From: Himantopus leucocephalus
Taxonomy: Eukaryota; Chordata; Aves; Charadriiformes; Recurvirostridae
NCBI GenBank assembly: GCA_003993805.1
Contig: RSEF01000004.1
Location: forward strand, 70,067,908-70,131,907
Reading direction: 5' to 3'
Length of the DNA stretch: 64,000 nucleotides
Every line of letters begins with the position of its first letter. The stretch's first letter is position 1. The position numbers and the translations under genes are program-made. Below the pieces are notes generated by a model that was given only the letters and a program-made list of their open reading frames with translations, was not told the origin of the DNA and searched no databases. This document shows, piece after piece, positions 12,501 through 22,088 of the stretch.

Positions 12501-14625
12501 CCTTACAGAAAAATCCTATGAAACTCTAATGGCAATATTGCAATAAGGGCTTGGTCTTGACCATACTAGAGTCAATACAAAAGTTGTAGTTATTTTTCAA
12601 GGAGGTAGGAATAAACGCATACGTTATTTCTCTAAGTAACTTGTGGATAGAGTAATAGAAGTGAATGACAGTGTTTCCCTTTCTAGAAGTTTGAGACAGA
12701 CCCAGAGTTGGGTCAATCATTGTCTCTCTGTTGTCTCTCCAGTTGGGAGAGCTCCATTCACTGTTCTCTGCCTTTTCCTCATTCAGGAACTAAATAGCTC
12801 AAACTACTTGGAGGTCATTTAACCTCTCATGGCCACCTGTAAGACAATCAATCTTACCTAATTTAATGTCTAAACATTGGTCCCATAGCAAAAGCAGTGA
12901 CAGGGAACATGATCTGCCCCAGAGTTTATACACATAAATTAAGAAAAAAAGGTATTTGTCAGGTCACATATATACGTGGGGCTGTAGTCTCATAAATGAG
13001 TTTCTGCAGAGGAGATAAGGAAGTGGATTTCAAGCGCAGTGCCTAGTCTGTGGTCACCACTCATCTATGTTGCCAATCTATATTAAATAGGACTGCTTTC
13101 AGTGAAAACTGAGAGTGTAATGGAGGAGCTGAGGCCAACTTTAAAAACTGCCTCCCTCCATCCTATTTTCTAGTCTGCTGTGTACAGATTCTTTCCTTTG
13201 TGTACTCCAACTCAGTGCAATCTACATGTGGTCCCAAGAGATTTCCCATAGCAGAACTCAATATGCATATTTTTGTCGCCTGTTTAGTTCTCAGCTATTC
13301 TAAAAAAAGAAAAACATCCATGCATTTATGCATGTGAAACCAGCGGCAGTCACTGTTAATGAATCTGCAGATAGATAGAAAGAGAAAGGGATTTCTTAAG
13401 TGCTGCATAGAGCTGAGTCAACCCTGAACAAATTGACTATGTTCAAAAGTTTGATGGAGACTCAACATCCATTGCAAAGCCTGGCAGAGATATGTGCAAG
13501 AACCTGTGTGATCTCAGAGACATTAGAATCAAATGCAATCTTATCTGGGGTTCATGAGAGCAGTGCTAGCTATGGCTTGGCTCTGGACTAATGCAATTCT
13601 ACAACTGTTGTTTTGTGTAAAAAAATGCATGAACTGATTTTCTGTGTTACTGTGGACTCTCACATCTAACTTACATCTGGTCCTGAGCTGGCGAAATCCA
13701 CATGCTGCTGTGCTATGTCACATATTGTTACTGGCTTTGATTTGCATTGGGTTGTTTCTACCTTTTCTGACATGACTACTGCATAAAAGTAATATTCACA
13801 TCTAGGAACTTTTCTGCAGCCACAGGATGTTTTCAGTGTTGTTTTCTTTTTTCTTGACTGAAACATTCAGTTATTCCAAAAGCTTCATCTTAAAAATACT
13901 CAACCAGGCAGTCATGGTTTGAGGCAGACATGGGCTGCTAGCTCAGGGCTGGAGGAGACATGATGGGATGATTGAGGACCACAAGGCAGAAGGAAAGCTT
14001 GCCTTTCCTCTCTCTTGTATAATCTGTAAAACAGGATGTCCTGCATAGGTTCTTTTACTGAATATTGTACATTGAAAAAAAATCTAAACTGTATATGTGG
14101 CCCAAATTAATGTCATAATGTCACATTGAATCAATGTTTCTATGCTAAGGTCTTACCTATAGGTATGACACAGCTAGTATGCTATTTCTCTCATGTATAA
14201 ACTGCAAATATTTTAATGGGTAAATATCAGTCACTTAAAAGAACAGACTTCAAGCAGGTGGTATTTAAGATCTTAATTGTCCTCTGCATTAACAGACAGT
14301 CATTTTCTATCATCATCTACTTGTTCTTTCATGGAAGAGAGGTAAATAAGATCAAGGAACAGATCTGAAAACCTTTAGTTCTGAGACTGCAATGAAAGGC
14401 TTCACATACAAACAAGGTATTGCAAAAGATGCATGTTGTCTCATCTGCTGCATTCACACAAGTTGCCTACAACCATGTCTTACAGAATGCATTGTTCTAC
14501 AACAAACCTACTAGGGTCAAGAGCCATCTGTAACTTACAAACATTCAGATCAAGCCAACAGAAGAATTATCTTTTGCTTACTGATAAGAATGGGGCACTC
14601 TGCAGAAGCCCTTTCTTCATCAGTT
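9501..14625. other. Non-coding stretch, nothing recognised
   Basis: Uniform A+T-rich sequence with no frame over about 80 codons and no repeat family that I can name. The last 100 bases before 14625 may include a faint remnant of the RNase H part of the neighbouring Gypsy relic (minus strand), but the match is too weak to call. Confidence 0.5.
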
Positions 14626-15166
14626 TGTGGTGGGTTGTCCCTGGCCAGTGGTTATGCAACACAGCCCCTCACCCACTCTCCCCCCTGCAGTAGGGCAGAG
14701 GAGAGAATAGCAAGAGCAAAAATGAGAAAACTCATGAGCTGAGCTAAAGACAGCTTAATAAGTGAAGGAGAGAGGAAGAAAAAACATACACAAAATAAGT
14801 GATACAAAGGTATTCACTCACCATCTCCCACAAGCAGACTGATACCCAGCCAGCCTCCAAGCAACAGCCACCATCCCCAAAACTCCCTTCCCCCAGCTTT
14901 GGTTGTTGAACATGGTGTTATATATTCCTTTGGTCCATCTGGGTGTGTCCTGGCTGTGTGCCTTTCGAACTCCTTGCCCACCCCCAGCCTACTCGTTATG
15001 GGGGGCAGAGTGAGAAACAGAGAAAGCTGTGAGGCTGAGCAAACATTGTTTAGCAAGAGCCCAAACACTGGTGTGTTATCAACACTGTTTTAGCCACAAA
15101 TCCAAAACACAGTACCATAGGGGCTGCTATAAGTAAAATTTACTCCTTCCCAGCCAAACCCGGTAT
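14626..15166 (-). mobile_element. Avian endogenous retrovirus LTR (no attached internal genes)
   Basis: About 540 bp that I recognise as a bird ERV long terminal repeat, probably of an ERVL-like family. In plus orientation it opens with TGTGGTGGGTTG and closes with CCCAGCCAAACC, the typical ends of that LTR type. The sense strand is minus: a TATATAA box lies at 14918-14924 (minus), followed by a G-rich GCTGGGGG stretch. No canonical AATAAA was seen. Outside ends carry no clear 5-bp target duplication, so the edges are decayed or slightly misplaced. No gag, pol or env of this family flanks it, so it behaves as a solo LTR. It sits directly downstream of, and may interrupt, the older Gypsy pol relic. 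G+C content is higher than in the surroundings. Confidence 0.75.
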
Positions 15167-15700
15167 GCGGTCTTACTCTTTCCCTTTTTAAAATTAATCC
15201 TTGTATTTCATCTGGGCATACCCATTTTGTCATTTAGCCAAGTTACCAGGGAAATGTGAGCATCCTAAAAGGTTCCAGGACCATATTCACCTTCTGTAGG
15301 TGTCCCACCTGTATCTAGATATAGATCACTGCATCAAGGTGTGCATCTCTGGTTAAGATAAATTATTTTCTCCAGCGGTCTTGGAAACGCTGCTGGAGCT
15401 TAATATAAATTAAATGCACTGCTAAAACTAGCATGCCTCATAGAGTACAGAAAAGACAGTTGGCTTCTGGAATCTGGGAAGCCAAAAGCATCTGCAAATA
15501 TCACTTGGTAAGTCAAGTTTAGTTACATATTGGCCATCACCCAAGCCCAGTAGCATTTCATTAATCTGAGGTATTGGATGTACATCTGAACCAGATATTA
15601 CATTTAGCTTCCAGAAATCGATACAGAAATCAGATATGCTGGTAAGGTTCCGGAACTAATGTAATTAGGCTGCAGCATTCTCTGTGTAATGCTGTAATGA
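15167..15700 (-). pseudogene. Ty3/Gypsy-type reverse transcriptase relic
   Basis: On the minus strand several RT blocks follow each other in the right order, across stops and at least one frameshift. An L-V-P-x-P block lies near 15657-15640. DFCIDFWKLN is at 15631-15602, where Ty3/Gypsy enzymes have [R]-F-C-x-D-[FY]-R-K-L-N. A P-I-P-Q-I-N-E block at about 15577-15557 matches the P-[ML]-P-R-[IV]-D-E motif. V-T-K-L-D-L lies near 15526-15509. APAAFPRPLEKII is at 15399-15361 (family G-A-P-A-T-F-Q-R). HLDAVIYI is at 15341-15318 where the catalytic Y-L-D-D-V-V stands, so one catalytic Asp is now Ala. A G-H-L-Q-x-V...L segment follows at 15306-15256. Retroviral RT of class I/III does not carry D-F-R-K-L-N, so Gypsy is favoured over ERV. 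The copy is clearly dead. The call rests on motif reading by eye. Confidence 0.72.
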
Positions 15701-16168
15701 CTAACTGTAGCCCCTTCCATAATTTGCCTTTTACTATATTCCATAACTGTTCAAGATCTGAGTCATTTATAAAACTCTTCCAGGTTCAGGTGTTTCTGCT
15801 GTAGAAGTAATCACATCCAGAAGCTTTTAATTAGCTATCTAACTTCTCCATGCTGCCCAAGAGCTGAGTGATCCCAAATGGTATTTCTGATCCTTTCATC
15901 AGACATCTGAGGTTCCAGCTACTTCTGAAACAAGCTGCTTACCATGTGTCTTCTATGTCTACCACTGTTTCAGGATAGTATCATGATAAATATGAGCCCT
16001 TCACCATTTTGTTACTAGCAAATTTTTTTTGCTAAATTTCCCTACGTGCCCCTAACTTCAAAAGTCTGCAGACCAAGAATTCATTTTCTCCAATGAACAA
16101 TACCCAATTGCCTATTTCTGTATCAATAACAGGGTAATCTTATTAACGAATTCTTCTCAGTACTGCTG
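15701..16168 (-). mobile_element. Linker between integrase-like and RT relics of the Gypsy element
   Basis: No block is preserved well enough to name here. The distance between the G-F-S-P-F block and the D-F-C-I-D-F block is about 700 bp (about 230 codons). That is roughly what is needed for the end of an integrase, a linker and the start of an RT in one continuous polyprotein. Confidence 0.4.
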
Positions 16169-16360
16169 CTAACTGTAGGGTTTTTTCCAGTGAAAGGATT
16201 GAAAATATTTTGTATTTTGTTCTGCCCTAGTATGTGCTATATAACATTCTGATTTGTGGTCCCTTGTTTCTCTTAGGATTCCTGAAGGTGGGTCAGCAGT
16301 CCCTGCAGGTTGTTTTCCAGAGAATAAGATAAAGGGTGAAAAACCTGTAAAATCCTCCAA
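16169..16360 (-). pseudogene. Integrase C-terminal relic of a Gypsy (Gmr1-like) element
   Basis: A 63-codon minus-strand frame begins with D-F-T-G-F-S-P-F-I-L-F and continues G-K-Q-P-A-G. This matches the segment after the integrase core in Ty3/Gypsy elements, usually S-T-G-F-S-P-F-x-L-[LV]-[YF]-G. Further on, S-E-C-Y-I-A-H-T-R-A fits the following helix (family: x-x-Y-V-x-x-[LM]-R). The catalytic D-D-E core, expected at higher coordinates, was not found. On the sense strand the piece lies before the RT. Canonical Ty3/Gypsy has RT-RNase H-integrase, whereas the Gmr1 group of deuterostome elements has integrase first. Two unrelated fragments lying side by side is the alternative. Confidence 0.6.
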
Positions 16361-16883
16361 ATTTTGAAGATCTTACTGATTCTGGCATTCAATGATCATC
16401 TGTTTTTGAAATGTTTTGTTTAGTGTACATTTGCACCATGCAGACACAGTGTCACGGGCAAAAAAAAAATAGCTTAAATTGGGAACACTAAGCAGACAGT
16501 TGAGTGTATGTATATGGGGAGGATGAATATCCAAAACTGAAGCACACAAAGACACTAGAGGAACCTGATGTAGGAGCAGCATGACAAAAAATAAAGGGGT
16601 GTCAGAACAGCCTTTGCAATGGTGTTGCAGGTGCTTGTGGCCTCAGCTACCCCAGGGCTGGCACTCAGCTAGCGCATGCCTGGGACTGTCTGCTCACATC
16701 GAGGGACTGTGCTGTTTCAGCCTGGGGCACCACTGATGGACTGGTAGCAACTCCAGTAGACTCCAGGTGAGTATCACCAAGAGTCTAAACATTTCTACTA
16801 AATCCATTTAGGGATGCAGGTACTGGAAATAGGATGTGTCAGAACTGACTTTTGCAAATTTACATTTCTAACCCAGATAATGG
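16361..16883. other. Non-coding stretch between Gypsy relic and CR1
   Basis: Includes an A-run near 16461-16469 and a G+C-richer patch at about 16610-16770. A perfect splice-donor word (CAG/GTGAGT) lies near 16766-16774, but nothing makes an exon of it. The missing integrase core may once have lain here. Confidence 0.4.
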
Positions 16884-16921
16884 TATGAGGTTCAAGAAGG
16901 CCAAGTGCCAGGTCCTGCACT
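16884..16921 (+). mobile_element. CR1 LINE fragment running into an assembly gap
   Basis: The 38 bases before the gap match a well-known CR1 coding segment (sense of TTCAA-AAGGCCAAGTGC..GGTCCTGCACT, protein F-x-K-A-K-C-x-V-L-H). The copy starts abruptly (5' truncation) and continues into unsequenced bases. Nothing after the gap is recognisably CR1, so the rest of this copy is missing from the assembly. Confidence 0.7.
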
Positions 16922-17021
16922 NNNNNNNNNNNNNNNNNNNNNNNNNNNNNNNNNNNNNNNNNNNNNNNNNNNNNNNNNNNNNNNNNNNNNNNNNNNNNNN
17001 NNNNNNNNNNNNNNNNNNNNN
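16922..17021. other. Assembly gap of 100 N
   Basis: Exactly 100 unknown bases, a placeholder size rather than a measured one. The repeat at its left edge probably caused the break. Confidence 0.95.
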
Positions 17022-17652
17022 AGTCTACTGAAAAATATCAATTACAAAAAGAGCCTGATTAAATATCATTCACGAAACTGAAGGATATACAAGGTGATGC
17101 TGATGACAACCCTTCTCTCACATACTCCAGACTCTGTGATTTGTATATCCCCCTACGCCTACCCCCCATGGAGCCTGACCCAAATTCAGAGATGTTGTCT
17201 GACTCATCGGATTTCATCTTCCTCCAGAGTGTGCTGAGTACCATGTAATAAAATACTCTGGGGTAAGCTAGTTTCAGTTTCACCTGGTGATGCTTTTCTA
17301 CTAAAATATTCAATGGCTGAGAAAGAAAACAGCAAAATACCTTAATTGTGGAGCATATTGAAATTCTTGTTCTGAATAAGACTTTCACATCTTGGATGAA
17401 ATCACCAGGCTGGAAGACATTCAAAAGGCAGCATTCCCTCAGTATCTGTGGTTAATGCAGGCCACTAGGCTCAGAAGACAAAGTCTGTCAAACCTGGGGG
17501 AATGACTGAAACCCCTTAAAGCCATTAGTTTCTAGAGCCAGTCTTCTTGATACATCTCCAATACTTACAGGGTCACAGTCAAGGGGAGATACTGAGTGTA
17601 ACCCACCCCAAAATACATCACAGTATTGTGGGAAGGAGTCCTTGTTACAATA
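17022..17652. other. Non-coding stretch after the gap
   Basis: Contains a 121-codon minus-strand frame (17424-17059) with no domain, membrane segment or family resemblance that I can see. I treat it as chance. No CR1 continuation is visible to the right of the gap. Confidence 0.45.
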
Positions 17653-17735
17653 TGGGATTAATCCCTTTCAAGCAGGGGAGAATATTGATTTTGTGCCTCC
17701 ATCAACCAAGATGAATGCCCTAACCACTAGGTAGG
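17653..17735 (-). repeat. Ancient tRNA-like SINE relic (possible)
   Basis: On the minus strand CCTAGTGGTTAGGGCA (17734-17719) resembles the A-box region of tRNA-derived amniote repeats. The following 60 bases keep the spacing of such a unit up to a faint B-box position. On the plus strand it reads CCCTAACCACTAGG, a signature seen at the end of reversed MIR-like or similar old SINEs. Decay is heavy and the family is uncertain. Confidence 0.35.
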
Positions 17736-20700
17736 AAGAGAAAGAAACAAAATCTGTATCACTTTCTTCTCAGTTTTATTAATCTACTCTTTTTTTTTGC
17801 AGAGGAAACTATTGAGTAATTTTAGGTCAACTGGACTATTTTTAAAGAAATATTTTATTGCATCTCCTATATTACACCAAGGCTCCTATGCTGAATATAG
17901 GCGGTTAACCAATTTCTCCCCAAAAAGTTGTTCCATCCATTCTTAAGTTGTATGAAATAGGGCACCTAAGGCTGACTTGTGTCAGCTGCTTACCCTGTCT
18001 TTCAGTTTCCTCAGCACGGTCTTCATAAACTCCTTTTAACTATTCAGGCAGCCTACAGCAATAGACAATTAGAACACAGTATATCATAGAAGATTCACAA
18101 AGTTAACACAGACAGTCTGCCAGATAATCCCAGCCATAACAAATAATGCTACTGCATTAAGAAGTAATCTGTAAAGGTTATATATTAATGCACTAAATGG
18201 TTTTGTATAGAATTTATATTCCAATGAAACCTTTGAATTTCTTGCTGTCTAATGTTAGGTAATAATGAAATGAGAACAAAACACCATTTTAAAACTTCTA
18301 ATTTGAAATTCTGCTTTAACTGTAATTACACTTTTAGGAAACTTCTCAAAAGTTTAATATTCTCTAAGACTTAAGTTTTCCAGTAACTTCTAACGTGCAC
18401 AATCACATACACACTGACTCCCACTCACCACTTAAGATCATAAGGATGAATGATAATTCCTCATTGAGACATACTGGGTAGGAGACAGACATTTGAGGAC
18501 TAACGTTTATGAGCAGGCAAAGGTTCATTTAAATGAATGAAAGTACAATATTTACAGCAGCTAAACATCTGACCTTCATATTTCAATGTCTTCAAGTTAT
18601 TTGTGTTCTAAGAAAAATGAGCTTTTTAAAATAGATCCTGTTTTTTAAATAGGTGCTGTTTTGTTTGTATACAGATTCTTGTTGTAAAACATGTTTTGCT
18701 AACTAAAAAAAAGCTGAACCAACTTCAGTCAACCAAATTTTTTCAGCTTAACCTAAGAGTAAGATGTTTGAGCCCAAAAGGAGAAGTTTGGAACGTTATA
18801 ATAGTGGACTGGGAGCTGTAAGGCTGCAACTCAGTTGTCACTAACAATAGCTTTTACTGTGGAGAAAACCGCAATAATAGTAAATTTCATTTATAAAGTG
18901 CTGTTCTCAGAGTCCCAGGGAGTTTTGCATCCCAAGCAAGTAAAAGCAACACAGAAAATAGATGTTTCAAATTCTCCTTTAAAAAGCCAAATGCACAATT
19001 ATCTTTCCAAATAGACATAGGAATTTCATTGCATTGTGAAAACACACACTAAAAGCTCAGACACCCACAGTCTTTAAATTATATTTATGACAAAATCATG
19101 AATCATGATATTCTGGCCTAAAAATTATACCAATAGGAAAAGGAAGAAAAGAAAAATTGAAGAACTCGGGCCCAATGTTGCCAGAGGCCTTATAAATAAG
19201 AAAAAATACTTTAAGATCAATAACATATTCAACAGGACAAGGAAACCACTAATGCGTTTTTATATTTTCATGCATTTTTCTTATATTCTGAAGAAAAATC
19301 TTTACCTTAGCCAAACAATATACCAGAATATATATATATTTAGCGTTGTCATAGCTAATACCTCACAGGACAATGAAACAGAAAAAATAAATGTTTGACT
19401 TCTGGTCCCAAAGATATGATGTTCTGGTCCTTGAGGGCAATCATTATTAAGAAAAAAGTATATTCTTTTCTATAATGGGAATAGACCATGGAGTTCCTGT
19501 GCTGCACCTGTACTCAGATTTCTACGCCGAAAAGATTGAATTTGTTCCTTGCTATGGGGAAGAGAAGATCAGTACGCTGTAGAGGACAAATTAGCTCTGA
19601 CTCTTGAGAATGCTACTCTGGCACTCCATAGGAAAGCTGTCACCAAAACACTAAAATCCTCTTCAGGGGTCTCAAAAGGCAGAGGAGGAAGAAGGTCGTG
19701 TATGGAATGGCTCTCTCCTGGCAGTCAACCCATTTCCATGTGCTTTTCCCCAGTGGCAAAGACAAGGTTCTGGCTGGGAATGGCTCTCCTGTGTCCTTTC
19801 TTGCTTATGGACTAAGGTATGTCAGCGGCATAAAGTGTGGTTACAGATAAGACGTGGCATCTCAAGCAGGACACAAAAAGTTGTTTTATGGCCAAATCCT
19901 AATCATTAACCTACTTGTATGCCAAAATCTAGAATTTTTTAGTAGTATTTGTAGTAAGCAGCTATAATCACAAGTATTTGACATCATGTTATCACTTTGT
20001 CTGAGTCACATTACCTGGACAAATCCATATTTGGTTTCTAAGTGAATCATTCTATCACAAAATTACTAATTGTTCATCACTGACCAACTGATACACTGTA
20101 GATAAAGAGCTCCAATTATCTGTTTATTTGGTCTGTATGCAAGTTAAGGAATAAGCAAACATATTTTTAAGCACAGAACTCAGTACTGAAAATCATGGGA
20201 CATTATTTTCAAGCCAAAAATTATTTTGCCTGCATGATGACACTTTCAACCCTGCTCTATTATTGTCTGCACTTTCCAAATCCAGGTTGGTCCAACGTGA
20301 TATATGCGTCATTATAATTTTTGAATGGTACACGTTTGTCTTTGGATGCATCAGAAAGAATAGACAAAGGTCCAAAAAATTCCAAAATTCCAAAAAATAA
20401 GCTAACAGTGTTTACTGATATGTATTTTTTTCTTTTTCTGTAAGAGAATCTATATTACATGGGTAAACAAGGCAGCAGAGAATATATCTTGCAACCAAAG
20501 AGAAGACACACCAGTGGAAGAGGGTATTACTCACTATGACAATTCAGATTAATTATATCTGTTCATAAAGATAAATTGTTGTACTAGAAGGATCTTAAGA
20601 TTGAATTGGAAATTGACATTTTAAAATGTGACAATGAAGCAGATTGTCTGTTATGTTAATGAGGCAGATATATATATGTTATAATTACATGAATCAAATA

Positions 20701-22027
20701 GGCAAAAAATAAAGCCTCCAGCCCCACTCGTTGTCCAAAAAAAAAATGTATTCTTCTTCTGGTTGCGCAATTACCAATGATAATTACAAAGGGAGAGAAG
20801 CTTCATCATTAATGAAACAAGGAAAAGAAATAGAATGCTAAAGCCAAATGCCAAGGGTAAGGTCAACATCAATTCACAGAAGTGCATTATACATTAAACT
20901 ATGTCATCTCTATACTGCTTTAGAGCAGGCTACAGCAGTTTGTCTGTAATAAACAAGGCAAAGTTTCAGCCACGTTTTAGTCCAGGCTCCCAAACCTTCG
21001 GTGTAATGCCAACATTCAGTTACCAGTTTATCCTGCTAAAATCATTTCTTTACCACTCCCCATTTCTTTATCGTTCAGAACTATATCCAGTGCTCTACTG
21101 TCATTGCTTGAAAAACTGTATATACATCTTTCCTTTTGCTTCGTTTAAAGGTTCTGTAGGCAGCGCGAGCATTTTTTGCCAATGTGCTAACCTAAATCAC
21201 ATTTTTCTACGGTTGTCCTCTACTTCTACATGAGAAATAGTTCTACTTGCTCACTGCTGAAAGCCATTGCTCATGACATTTGAAACGTAAGGTTTGCAGG
21301 GCTCTTAGAGCTGAGCTCAGGCAGAAAAGTCCTTAGACTGTGGGCAGTCCTTAGACTGTTCACAGAAAAGCTGCAGAGTGGCACCGATTGGGTGATGAAT
21401 ATAAAAGTATCTGTTGCCATTTGAGTCTGCACTTCAGTGAGAAAAAAAGTCTATCAATTTTCTTAGACTAAGATCCTGCCTGACAGATAGAAAGCCACGT
21501 GCTCTAAGGAGTTGAGCCTTACCAGGTGCTGCCACGCAGCCTCCATGATGAAGCACAAGAGCTTCATCCTGATGTTACAGCCCCTTGTGTGGGACTCTCT
21601 GTCCAGGCATCTTTAGCCAGGTGCAAAGAGACTCTGCAAGTGGGATATACACAACTTCAAAATATAAAGGGGTTCTAGGGAGCTATTGTCACGCTCACCT
21701 CCCCTGGCACAGCACACCAAGACCACAGAGCACAGCATACAGGAGCCAGAACAGTGGCCTCCAGGGCAGAAGGGTTAACGTCTGTAGCTACTGGTCCTGG
21801 ATGTTGCTGAGGGGCTGTCTCCCATCAACTGATGGTACTGACAGCTCGACCCAATGACCCTCAGGAGAACTAGCTAGCTTTCCTGTTTTCCTTTTGGGCT
21901 TTATAGCATTCCTTGCTGTTGTTCGTCCTCTTGATTTATTAATGATCTTGTCTCAGCAATCCTACTTTGGTAACTTTTACCTTTTTCTGTCTCTACAGAC
22001 TGTCTCAGAGCTCTTTCTCTGCAGTCT
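17736..22027. other. Non-coding stretch, nothing firm
   Basis: A+T-rich throughout, with a G+C-richer patch from about 21480 that continues to about 22220. A short MIR-like tail may lie near 17985-18015 (CTCAGTTTCCTCA-like word), too short to call. An 18-bp direct duplication of AGTCCTTAGACTGT is at 21328-21359. No gene was found. Confidence 0.45.
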
Positions 22028-22088
22028 GAGTCAAGGTAACACAGCTAAGCCACATCAGGGCTGGACCCTGGGTCCTCTGTACCCACAC
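22028..22088 (-). repeat. MIR-like CORE-SINE fragment (possible)
   Basis: AAGGTAACACAGCTAAG followed about 20 bases later by GGACCCTGGGTCCTCTG matches the reversed MIR core (AGGTCACACAGCTA...GAACCCAGGTCT). That would place the element on the minus strand. It is a short, diverged fragment inside the G+C-richer patch. Confidence 0.45.

Noticed and set aside
17059..17424. 121-codon minus-strand frame next to the gap
   Set aside because: No recognisable domain, and it is not continuous with the CR1 on the other side of the gap.
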